Shown piece by piece: positions 16,085 through 22,988 of a stretch of DNA of 33,539 nt (positions are counted from its first letter, which is position 1; each line of letters opens with the position of its first letter). The position numbers and the translations under genes were made by a program. The stretch spans positions 1 to 33,539 of the forward strand of contig JBGFRC010000020.1 in NCBI GenBank assembly GCA_041695325.1, in the 5' to 3' direction. The stretch comes from SURF-13 sp041695325 (GTDB lineage: Bacteria > Pseudomonadota > Gammaproteobacteria > SURF-13). The notes under the pieces were generated by a model that did not search any database, had not been told where the DNA came from, and saw only the letters and a list, made by a program, of their open reading frames with translations.

Positions 16085-16708
16085 ATGAATACCGAAACCA
16101 CTCAAACCGCCGGGCGGACGGACACCGCCGAATCGCTAAGCCGCGCCGGTCTTACTGTCAAGCAGGGCATCGTATCGAGCCTCAAGGGAATAAACGAAAT
16201 CGAGGCCGAGATCGTCAGCCTGGTGCGCAACACGGTGTCCAACGGCCTGCGCGCCGGAGGTGACGTCGTCACGCAAGGCATCACCGTCACCCAGGACGTG
16301 ATGAAAGGCGCGTTTCGGGCCGCCGACGAGGTCGGTAATGGTCTGGTGCTGTGCGCCAAGAGCGTGGCCAAGGGCGTGATCATGGGCGTTTCTGACGTCG
16401 GCGGCGACGTGATCAGCGCGGCGAAGGAAACCGCCGGGGCCGCGGTCAAAGGCGCGGCCGAGGTCGGCGCCGACGTCGGCATGGTGGCCAAGCGCGCCGT
16501 CGACGGCATGCTCGAGGCCGGCGTCGAAACCGGCGGCAACGTACTCGAGATCGGCAAGAGCGCCGCCACGGGCGCCATCGAAGCCGCGGGCGTCATCGGC
16601 AATACCGCGGTCAATGCCGTGCGCGATGTATTGCTTAGCGTGGTCGGTGGCGTGAAACAGGTCGCAGGCGCAGCGCTGCCCCGGGCGGGGCAGACCCAGG
16701 AAGCTTAA
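16085..16708 (+). CDS. Ala/Gly/Val-rich amphipathic (phasin-like) protein
   Basis: A 207-residue protein with no membrane helix. From residue 55 on it is a string of quasi-repeats of about 11-22 residues with the pattern GxDV, AKxxAxGxxxG, AxEVGxDVGMVAK and AxGAIEAAGVIGN. These would form long amphipathic helices like those of phasins, apolipoproteins or LEA proteins. An N-terminal segment (LTVKQGIVSSLKGINEIEAE) includes an EIEAEIVSLVRNTVSN helix also seen in phasin-like proteins. It has a strong ribosome site, AGGAG at 16073-16077, 7 nt from ATG 16085. A membrane- or granule-surface coat role is inference from composition only. Confidence 0.75.
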   Translation: MNTETTQTAGRTDTAESLSRAGLTVKQGIVSSLKGINEIEAEIVSLVRNTVSNGLRAGGDVVTQGITVTQDVMKGAFRAADEVGNGLVLCAKSVAKGVIMGVSDVGGDVISAAKETAGAAVKGAAEVGADVGMVAKRAVDGMLEAGVETGGNVLEIGKSAATGAIEAAGVIGNTAVNAVRDVLLSVVGGVKQVAGAALPRAGQTQEA

Positions 16709-16747
16709 GGCAGCGAACCGAAACAAGGCCGCTGTCTGCGGCAACGC

Positions 16748-16778
16748 GGCATGGGCGCGGCATGACCGCGCCCATGCC
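16748..16778 (+). terminator. Strong GC hairpin after the phasin-like gene
   Basis: A perfect 13-bp stem, GGCATGGGCGCGG/CCGCGCCCATGCC, with a 5-nt loop, 40 nt downstream of the stop at 16708. No T-run follows directly; a T-rich ATTTTTTCTC comes 22 nt later. It may be a terminator, an mRNA-stabilising 3' end, or both. Confidence 0.45.
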
Positions 16779-16812
16779 GACGCCTTGAGCCTGCCCGTCT
16801 ATTTTTTCTCGG

Positions 16813-16944
16813 ACCTATCTCAAAATCATTACCCCCTCCCCTCGCGGGAGGGGGAGAAAATCTTTTTTGCTGTATTTCCTGATGACACCCCTCACCCCCA
16901 CCCCAGCCCTCCCCCATTAAGGGGGGTTTAATTTTGAGATAGGT
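16813..16944. repeat. 132-bp inverted-repeat element (MITE-like)
   Basis: It is bounded by perfect 14-bp inverted repeats, ACCTATCTCAAAAT at 16813-16826 and ATTTTGAGATAGGT at 16931-16944. The interior is C/G-homopolymer rich: CCCCCTCCCCTCGCGGGAGG, then CCCTCACCCCCACCCC and CCCCCATTAAGGGGGG, each able to fold. It is unrelated in sequence to the other two repeats in the window. It contains no ORF, and no target-site duplication was evident. Confidence 0.6.
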
Positions 16945-17071
16945 TGTCGTTACGTTGCTGATGTTTTAGCGTCACTTGTTTGCCATCTCCCCGTCACTGA
17001 AATGTCATATTCAGCGCCTATCATGATCATTGGTAAATGTAATTTTGCCGATATCTCAAGGAGGCACGAAC

Positions 17072-17443
17072 ATGGGCCATTATATTCACCATGTGCCGGG
17101 GCGCTTGCGAATCCGCACCCCGAAACTCAAGCGCGACGAGCTCCGCGCCAAGGCGGCGGAACAATTGCTGCTGACCATTCCAGGCATTCACTCCACGCGT
17201 GCCAACACGGTGACGGGCAGTGTCACGCTGACGTACCAACGCGAGGCAGTCAACCCGAAAACGATTCTAGACTTACTGGAACGGCACGGTTATTACAATC
17301 CCGAAACCGTGCAGCACGCGGACGGGCAGTGGCATGACATGGCGGCGCGCACCGGCGACAAACTCGGCAAGGCGTTGTTCGGCATGGTGGTCGAAAAGGC
17401 CATCGAGCGTTCAGCCGGGGCGCTCATCGGAGCGTTGTTGTAG
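17072..17443 (+). CDS. Small PGR-motif HMA-like domain protein
   Basis: A 123-residue protein. It starts MGHYIHHVPGRLRIRTPKLK, with an HMA-like domain of about 70 residues (AAEQLLLTIPGIHSTRANT, then TGSVTLTYQREAVNPKTILD). The CxxC of metallochaperones is replaced by the His-x-PGR-x-R-x-R loop. A C-terminal region (KALFGMVVEKAIERSAGALI) is amphipathic or weakly membrane-associated. The excellent ribosome site AAGGAGG (17058-17064) fixes ATG 17072. It is separated from the upstream group by a hairpin and a MITE, so it probably has its own promoter. It is convergent with the DUF3562 gene. Confidence 0.78.
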   Translation: MGHYIHHVPGRLRIRTPKLKRDELRAKAAEQLLLTIPGIHSTRANTVTGSVTLTYQREAVNPKTILDLLERHGYYNPETVQHADGQWHDMAARTGDKLGKALFGMVVEKAIERSAGALIGALL

Positions 17444-17476
17444 CGCGGTACTTCGATAGGAAAAACAGACGCCGGC

Positions 17477-17692
17477 CTAGTGCCGGTGCCGCAGGCTCTC
17501 CTTCACCAGCCGGCGGGTCAGTACCACCAGGTAGTCCTTCACCTTCGCGGTTCGCTTCAGATTCCCCAGGTTCTGTTCGTAGATCATCCCGATTTCCTGT
17601 TCCGGCAACCCGCTCTCGCGCGACAGGTCGTGAATCGCGCCGCGATGCAGGGCCAGCTCCTTGTCGTCCTCGTACAGTGTGCCGTTACCCAT
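17477..17692 (-). CDS. DUF3562 family small protein
   Basis: A 71-residue soluble, charged, all-helical protein that I recognise as DUF3562-like: HDLSRESGLPEQEIGMIYEQ followed by NLKRTAKVKDYLVVLTRRLV. Proteins of this family are small and uncharacterised, and resemble DNA- or RNA-binding helical bundles. The ATG at 17692 has GGAG seven bases upstream. It is the last gene of the ATPase operon, after an AT-rich spacer that includes ATTTATAA twice in tandem (about 17703-17719) and may hold a separate promoter. Confidence 0.75.
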   Translation of the reverse strand: MGNGTLYEDDKELALHRGAIHDLSRESGLPEQEIGMIYEQNLGNLKRTAKVKDYLVVLTRRLVKESLRHRH

Positions 17693-17735
17693 AGCGGTTC
17701 TCCATTTATAAATTTATAAATCTTGTAATGGCGTG

Positions 17736-18920
17736 TTACCTGAGCAAATCGGTCTTATCGGTGCGCTCCCATGGCAACCCGATGTCCATCCTCCCGACGT
17801 GCCCGTACGTCGCGAGCTTGCGATAGAAGCCGCCCTTCGTGGTTGCCGGCAGGCGCCGCAGATCGAACTGGCGCACGATGCCGGCGGGACGAAAATCGAA
17901 ATTTTTTTCCAGCCGTGCGGAGATGTCACTATCGCTGATCTTGCCGGTGCCGAAGGTCTCGACCTGGATGCTGGCCGGCCGCGACAGGCCGATGGTGTAG
18001 GAGAGCTGCACCTCGCATTCCTCGGCCAGTCCCGCCGCCACGGCATTCTTGGCGGCGTAGCGCGCGGCGTACGCCCCGATGCGGTCGATGCGCAATGGAT
18101 CCTTGCCCGAGAGCGCGGCGCCGCTGTGGCGCGAGTATTCGCCGTAGGTGTCGATGGCATTCTTGCGCCCGGTGAGGCCGGCATGCACCGACGGCCCGCC
18201 CAGGTTGATCGGGCCGTTGGGATTGACGAACAGCATGGTCTTCGCGTCCGGACGGATCTCCTCGTCGAGGAACACCGGATCGATCACGCCGGTCCGCAGA
18301 TCCTCGCGCAGGCGCGCGGGTTCGGGCGCGCCCTCGGGCGAGTGCGATACCAGCAGGGTGATCGAATGAATCCGCGCCGGGCGGCGGCGGCGGAATTCCA
18401 CGCCGACCTGGGTCTTGGCGTCCGGCCGCAGATAGGGCAGTTGCCGCGTCAGTCGCACGAGATTCAGGCGGCGCGCGAGCTTGTGCGCCAGCCAGATCGG
18501 CAGCGGCAGGAACGCCGCCGTTTGGCGGCAGGCGAATCCGAAGACGGTCGCCTGGTTTCCGGCCGTGACCAAATCGAGCGCCGCCTCGTCCATGTCGCGC
18601 TCGTCCGCGGCGCGCTCCTCCTTGTGCAGCTCGGTGAAGCTCGTCACGATGCTGCTGGTCCTGGCGTTGAAGTCCTTGCCGTCGTAACCCGCCTGGCCGA
18701 TCACCTGGCGCGCGACGTGCGGGATGTCGACGGCGGCCCGGGAGCAGTAGCGCGCCGCGATGAACACCACGCCGGTCGCGACGGCGCATTCGACGATGGC
18801 GCGCGTGCACGGGTCCTCGCGCAGGAATTCGTCGATCACCGCGTCGCTGATCTGGTCGCAGAGCTTGTCCGGGTGGCCCTCGGTGACGGATTCGGAGACA
18901 AAGACGTAATCCTGTTTCAC
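17736..18920 (-). CDS. Divergent methionine adenosyltransferase (S-adenosylmethionine synthetase)
   Basis: A 394-residue MetK-family protein that would make SAM from methionine and ATP. Conserved parts are ESVTEGHPDK (ATP and Mg), LRPDAKTQV (K169), GLTGRKNAIDTYG, SGKDP and AYAARYAAKN. Two active-site positions differ from E. coli MetK. The GDQG loop reads GNQAT, placing Asn (N122) where catalytic Asp118 sits. SGKDPSKVDR reads SGKDPLRIDR, so K269 is Arg. It uses a GTG start overlapping the ATPase stop (GTGA), so the two are translationally coupled. This is unlikely to be the only metK of the genome. It may be a specialised or slow enzyme, or a SAM/ATP sensor. Confidence 0.88.
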   Translation of the reverse strand: MKQDYVFVSESVTEGHPDKLCDQISDAVIDEFLREDPCTRAIVECAVATGVVFIAARYCSRAAVDIPHVARQVIGQAGYDGKDFNARTSSIVTSFTELHKEERAADERDMDEAALDLVTAGNQATVFGFACRQTAAFLPLPIWLAHKLARRLNLVRLTRQLPYLRPDAKTQVGVEFRRRRPARIHSITLLVSHSPEGAPEPARLREDLRTGVIDPVFLDEEIRPDAKTMLFVNPNGPINLGGPSVHAGLTGRKNAIDTYGEYSRHSGAALSGKDPLRIDRIGAYAARYAAKNAVAAGLAEECEVQLSYTIGLSRPASIQVETFGTGKISDSDISARLEKNFDFRPAGIVRQFDLRRLPATTKGGFYRKLATYGHVGRMDIGLPWERTDKTDLLR

Positions 18921-21900
18921 GGGTATGCACCTCCTGCCACCGCAGGCGTTGCCGACGGCGTCGCGCCTTGGCCGGCGGAAGCCGCCATCATGGATTTCGT
19001 TGACTCATTAATAAGGAATGGCACGACGGCGCCGGCGCCGATGACCACGGCGTCGGCGAGTCCGATCGGCCCGATGCCGAGCAGCTGGCGCAGGCCGGGG
19101 ATCAGGAGCGCGCCGGCCTGGATCGCGAGCGAGCCGCCGATGGCCGCGGCGAGATAGGGATTCGGCGGCAGGCGTTCGCGGCTGAACAGGCCGTAGCGTT
19201 CGGAGCGGCAGCTGAGCGCGTGCAGCAGCTGCGCGCTGGTCAAGCCCATGAACGCCAGCGCGCCGGCCCGCGGGCCGGCGCCGTAGCGGGCCAGGCCGTA
19301 GCTGTAGGTGGCGAGTGCGCCGGCGCTGAGCATGGCGGACTCGAAGCCGAGCCGCTTGAAGTCCGCGCCCGACACGATCGGCGCCCCGGGGTCGCGCGGC
19401 GGGCGCCGCAGCACGTCCGGTTCCGGCGGTTCCAGCGCCAGTGCCAGGGCCGGAAAGATGTCCGTGATCAGGTTGATCCACAGCAGCTGCATCGGGTTGA
19501 GCGGCTGCCCCAGGCCGGCCGCGATCGAGAGGAACATCACGCCGATCTCGCTCAGGTTGGTGGACAGCAGGAAATGGATCGACTTGCGGATGTTGGCGTA
19601 GATCGTCCGTCCCTGCGACACCGCCACGATCAGGGTTTCGAGCTCGTCGTCCTCAAGTACCACGTCGGCCACGCTGCGCGCCACGTCGGTCCCGGCCCGG
19701 CCCATGGCGATGCCGATGTCGGCAGCCTTGAGCGCGGGCCCGTCGTTGATGCCGTCGCCGGTCATGGCCACGACCCGGCCGGCGCTCTGCAGCGCCTGCA
19801 CGATCCGGAGCTTGTGCGCTGGGCTGACGCGCGCGAACACGTGCACGCGCTGCGCGATTCCCTTGAGCACCTCGCGATCGACTTCCTCGAGATGCGTCGA
19901 GTCGATGATTTCAAGGCGATCGTTGCCGCTCAGACGCAGCGCGCGCCCGACGGCGTGCGCGGTCGGACTCTGGTCGCCGGTGATCATGACGGTGTCGATG
20001 CCGGCGCGGTGGAACTCCGCGATCAGCGCCGGCACGCCCGGGCGCACCGGATCGGCCATGCCCACCAGTCCGAGCCACACGAGGTCACTGTCGAGCGCCG
20101 CGCCCTCGTCCGGACCCACGGCGTACGCCAGGCCGAGCACGCGCAGGGCGTCCGCGGCCATGTGTTCGTTCGCCCTCAGGATTTCCCGGCGCGCCTCGTC
20201 GGTCAGCTCGGATCGGACGCCGTCGCGCAGATGCCAGCGCGACAACGCCAGCACGTCCGCGGGATTGCCCTTGACCGCGACCATCTGGCGCGCGTCATCG
20301 AGGGCGTGCACGCTGCTCATGTACAGCCGGTTCTCCGCCCGGTAATCCAGGCGCAGCCGCGGATGGCGTGCGCGCAACGCCGCGACGTCGATGCCGGCGG
20401 CCAGCGCCAGGTACACCAGGGCGTTTTCGGTCGCCGTGCCGTTCAGTAGCCGTGCTTCGCCGTCGCCGACGATCTCGGTCTCGTTGCACAACACCGCCAC
20501 GTGGATGAGGCGCAGCAGGTCCTCGTGTTCGCGCGGATTGACCGGTTTTCCCGCGACCAGCAGGCGGCCGTTCGATACGGCGATCCGATCCATGCTGGTG
20601 TGCAGCGCCACGACCGACATGCGATTCAGGGTAAGCGTGCCGGTCTTGTCGAGACAGATCACCTGCACCGCGCCGAGGGTTTCCACCGCCTCGAGTTGGC
20701 GGATCAGGACCTTCCGGCTCCGCATCCGGCCGATGCCCAGCGCCAGCGTCGTGGTCGCAACGGTGGGCAGGCCCTCGGGCACCGCCGCCACCGCGAGCGA
20801 GATCGCCGTCTTCAGCATCGGCAGCAACCCATAGCCGCGCAACAGGCCGACGACGAACACCCCGGCGCACACGGCCACCGAGGCGAGTACCATCTGGTTG
20901 CCGAGTGTGCGCAACTGCCGCTCCATCGGCGTGTCGGGTGACTGCGCCTCGCCCACGAGCGCCTGGATGCGTCCGATCTCGCTCGCGGGCCCGGTCGCCA
21001 CCACCACCGCGAGGCCCTGGCCGCCGGTCACGCGCGTGCCCATGAAGACCATGTTGACGCGGTCGGCGAGCGGGACGTTTTCCGTCGCCAGCGGCGCCGG
21101 GTGCTTGGTCGCCGGCAGGCTCTCGCCCGTCAGGCTCGACTCGTCCACGCTCAGGTGGCGCGCCTCGAGCAGGCGCGCGTCGGCCGCGATGTAGCTGCCC
21201 GGCGCCAGCGCCAGCACGTCGCCGGCCACGATGGTCTCGATGGCGGTGTTTTGTAGCGTGCCGTCGCGTATCACCAGCGTGGAGGGATGCATCGGCCCAG
21301 TCAGGGACTTGATGGTTTTTTCCGCCTGCGATTCGGTAGCGTAGCCGATGGCCGCGTTGATCAGCACCACGCCGAAGATGACGGCGGCCTCGGCGGCGGC
21401 GCCGGTGGCGAGTGAGACCAGCGCCGAGACGCCGAGCAGCGCGACCGGCAGCGACTGGAACTGTCCCAAGAACATGTCCAGGGGAGAGCGCGGGGTCGCC
21501 TGCGGCAGCAGGTTGGGGCCGGCGCGCGCCAGGCGTTCCGCGGCCAGCACGGCGCTGAGGCCGGCGCGCGTCGTGCCGAGCGCGGCGAGCGTTTGCTCCG
21601 CCGAGAGCCGGTGCCAGGGATGGATCTCCGGAACCGGCCGTGCACCGACCAGACCGCCCAGCCGTCGGCGCCAGGCTGACGGCTCCCGGTCCGGCGTGGA
21701 TTGCCGCGCCGGCTTGGGGCGGGAATCCATGCCGGCCGCGCCCGCTGCCGCGGCCACGACAACGCGCAGCAGGAACGCGATCCGCTCGTGGCCCCGGTCA
21801 CGTTCGAAAACGATCAGAACGTTGCCGGTGAGAACGTTGGCCGAGACCGAGAGGACGCCGTCGCGTTGACCGAGGCCGGCCTCGATGCGTTGTTTGAGGG

Positions 21901-22057
21901 TTTCCGAGCGGTACAGCCGGTCAACGTGATAGCGTGCCCGGCCGGGCACCGTGGTATGGATCGCCCGGATTTCCGGCACCGCGGGAGTCGCGTGATACCC
22001 ATGGTTCCGGGTATCATGCGACTCCCGGTGCGCCCTGAGTGAAATGACCTCTGGCAT
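18917..22057 (-). CDS. P-type cation ATPase (P2/SERCA-like) with N-terminal PGR-HMA domain
   Basis: A 1046-residue transporter. An N-terminal region of about 100 residues carries an HMA-like domain with HTTVPGRARYH (34-44) and no CxxC. The P2-type core follows from about 145: TGES (310-313), M4 PEGLP (427-431), phosphorylated DKTGT (D470), MITGD (691-695) and GDGINDGP (767-774). M5 has N834-x2-E837 and M6 has N862, T865, D866, matching SERCA calcium ligands N768, E771, N796, T799 and D800. The substrate is therefore probably Ca2+ or Mn2+. ATG 22057 has only a weak ribosome site (GGAAC). A 19-bp hairpin lies within codons 11-25. It heads the operon with the MAT and DUF3562 genes. Confidence 0.9.
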   Translation of the reverse strand: MPEVISLRAHRESHDTRNHGYHATPAVPEIRAIHTTVPGRARYHVDRLYRSETLKQRIEAGLGQRDGVLSVSANVLTGNVLIVFERDRGHERIAFLLRVVVAAAAGAAGMDSRPKPARQSTPDREPSAWRRRLGGLVGARPVPEIHPWHRLSAEQTLAALGTTRAGLSAVLAAERLARAGPNLLPQATPRSPLDMFLGQFQSLPVALLGVSALVSLATGAAAEAAVIFGVVLINAAIGYATESQAEKTIKSLTGPMHPSTLVIRDGTLQNTAIETIVAGDVLALAPGSYIAADARLLEARHLSVDESSLTGESLPATKHPAPLATENVPLADRVNMVFMGTRVTGGQGLAVVVATGPASEIGRIQALVGEAQSPDTPMERQLRTLGNQMVLASVAVCAGVFVVGLLRGYGLLPMLKTAISLAVAAVPEGLPTVATTTLALGIGRMRSRKVLIRQLEAVETLGAVQVICLDKTGTLTLNRMSVVALHTSMDRIAVSNGRLLVAGKPVNPREHEDLLRLIHVAVLCNETEIVGDGEARLLNGTATENALVYLALAAGIDVAALRARHPRLRLDYRAENRLYMSSVHALDDARQMVAVKGNPADVLALSRWHLRDGVRSELTDEARREILRANEHMAADALRVLGLAYAVGPDEGAALDSDLVWLGLVGMADPVRPGVPALIAEFHRAGIDTVMITGDQSPTAHAVGRALRLSGNDRLEIIDSTHLEEVDREVLKGIAQRVHVFARVSPAHKLRIVQALQSAGRVVAMTGDGINDGPALKAADIGIAMGRAGTDVARSVADVVLEDDELETLIVAVSQGRTIYANIRKSIHFLLSTNLSEIGVMFLSIAAGLGQPLNPMQLLWINLITDIFPALALALEPPEPDVLRRPPRDPGAPIVSGADFKRLGFESAMLSAGALATYSYGLARYGAGPRAGALAFMGLTSAQLLHALSCRSERYGLFSRERLPPNPYLAAAIGGSLAIQAGALLIPGLRQLLGIGPIGLADAVVIGAGAVVPFLINESTKSMMAASAGQGATPSATPAVAGGAYP
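21982..22027. repeat. 19-bp inverted repeat inside the 5' end of the ATPase gene
   Basis: The left arm CGGGAGTCGCGTGATACCC (21982-22000) and right arm GGGTATCATGCGACTCCCG (22009-22027) pair with one mismatch, which is G-U in RNA, around an 8-nt loop. It starts about 30 nt into the coding sequence, a position where a stable mRNA hairpin would hinder ribosomes. It may be an attenuator, an operator for a dimeric regulator, or a repeat relic. The residues it encodes (SHDTRNHGYHATP) are not part of the HMA fold. Confidence 0.6.
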
Positions 22058-22123
22058 CGTTCCGCGCTCGCAGTTCTCTTTCCTTTTTTCTTTCGGTATG
22101 GTAACCCCATAGCCCCCGAAATA

Positions 22124-22142
22124 ATGTGACAGTTATGTGACA
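22124..22142. promoter_or_regulatory. Direct repeat ATGTGACA x2, one helical turn apart
   Basis: ATGTGACA occurs at 22124-22131 and 22135-22142 (11-bp phase) between the divergent ATPase and 3-TM genes. Same-face spacing of two identical 8-mers suggests a regulator binding as tandem units. The core TGTGACA resembles one CRP half-site, but no inverted partner is present. Confidence 0.35.
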
Positions 22143-22164
22143 AGAGGGAGATCCGTTAAATAAA

Positions 22165-22542
22165 ATGATTCGAAATATGAGCGCACCTGCTAAAGAGCAA
22201 AAACCAAGACGGATAAAATTCGGGATCAGTTACCGGTTCCTGCTGGCGGTGGTGTTCTACGCCGGCCTGGCCGTCTATATCTATCCGAACTGGCCCGACG
22301 CCTGGCAGGACTGGGCCATTATCGTTGTGCTAAGCATACCCTTTTACGTGCTGCTTGACTGGATAATCGGGTTTATTCTGAGAGGCAAAATCAGTGGAAC
22401 CGTCTCTCAGGCGACAGCCACGCTTCCCATGCTGATATTGAGCCTGATGATAGCGGCGGGGGTGGTGGGCGGCCTGCTGGCGATATGGCAGTTTGTTTCC
22501 TATATTTTAAAAACCTATTTAAACATCGGCGCCGGTCTCTGA
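22165..22542 (+). CDS. Small three-helix membrane protein, unknown function
   Basis: A 125-residue protein with a basic N-terminus (PAKEQKPRRIKFG) and three predicted membrane helices at about 24-44, 50-72 and 88-116. There are no catalytic motifs or conserved charged residues inside the helices apart from an Asp in LLDWIIGF. It is divergent from the P-type ATPase across 107 bp and may share its control region. ATG 22165 has GGGAG 14 nt upstream, which is long; the second Met (codon 5, 22177) is an alternative start. The family is not recognised. Confidence 0.75.
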   Translation: MIRNMSAPAKEQKPRRIKFGISYRFLLAVVFYAGLAVYIYPNWPDAWQDWAIIVVLSIPFYVLLDWIIGFILRGKISGTVSQATATLPMLILSLMIAAGVVGGLLAIWQFVSYILKTYLNIGAGL

Positions 22543-22604
22543 GTTGCAGGCAATCAACATGCCGGTTTATGTTATCATCAGCAATCCAGCACAAGGGGCG
22601 GATC

Positions 22605-22973
22605 ATGAAACAGCCCGACGCAGCCACTGAACAACGCCGTCACACGCGCATCCGTTTTACCGGCATAGCCAGTTTGTCGAGCGGCGCCGGATGCTGGGAC
22701 GGCGCGTTGCTCGACATCTCGCTCAGGGGCGCGCTCATGGAGCGCCCCTCCGGCTGGCGCGGCCAACCCGGCGACCGCTTTATCCTGACATTAAACCTGG
22801 ACGGCGACAGCCAAATCAGCATGCAGGTCTCGCTGGCGCATGCCTCGGCCACGCGCCTGGGGCTGCATTGCGACCATATTGACCTCGACAGCATCAGCCA
22901 CTTAAAACGTCTGGTGGAACTCAATCTCGGCGATCCGCAGCGGTTGCAGCGTGAGCTAGGCCTGCTGGGATAG
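22605..22973 (+). CDS. PilZ domain protein (putative c-di-GMP receptor)
   Basis: A 122-residue single-domain PilZ protein. The c-di-GMP binding signature is present: RRHTRIRF near residue 11 (RxxxR) and DISLRGALM (D/N-x-S-x-x-G) about 25 residues later. The beta-barrel strands follow (RFILTLNLDGDSQISMQVSL), and a C-terminal helix with HLKRLVELNLGDPQRLQREL ends it, as in the PA2960-like and related cyclic-di-GMP effectors. The start is ATG 22605, with AGGGG about 9 nt upstream. It lies 62 bp after the 3-TM gene, so it may be cotranscribed. It converges on radA. Confidence 0.88.
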   Translation: MKQPDAATEQRRHTRIRFTGIASLSSGAGCWDGALLDISLRGALMERPSGWRGQPGDRFILTLNLDGDSQISMQVSLAHASATRLGLHCDHIDLDSISHLKRLVELNLGDPQRLQRELGLLG

Positions 22974-22988
22974 CGGCCGTTACAATAA

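Larger units (their letters stand above)
16709..17071. other. 363-bp intergenic stretch with hairpin and MITE
   Basis: It holds a strong GC hairpin (16748-16778), a 132-bp inverted-repeat element (16813-16944) and a leader of about 125 bp for the small PGR-HMA gene. That leader contains AAGGAGG at 17058-17064. No ORF worth calling is present on either strand. Confidence 0.5.

Noticed and set aside
16136..16744. A minus-strand frame of 202 codons opposite the phasin-like gene
   Set aside because: The plus-strand gene has a strong ribosome site and regular amphipathic repeats; the reverse frame is a shadow.
16827..16930. CRISPR-like or G-quadruplex array in the C/G-rich interval
   Set aside because: No regular direct repeats with spacers; the interval is better explained as the core of an inverted-repeat element.
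17733..19157. A 474-codon plus-strand frame
   Set aside because: Antisense to the MAT gene; composition is that of a shadow frame.
19220..20449. A 409-codon plus-strand frame
   Set aside because: Antisense to the P-type ATPase, whose motifs are all present in the other strand.
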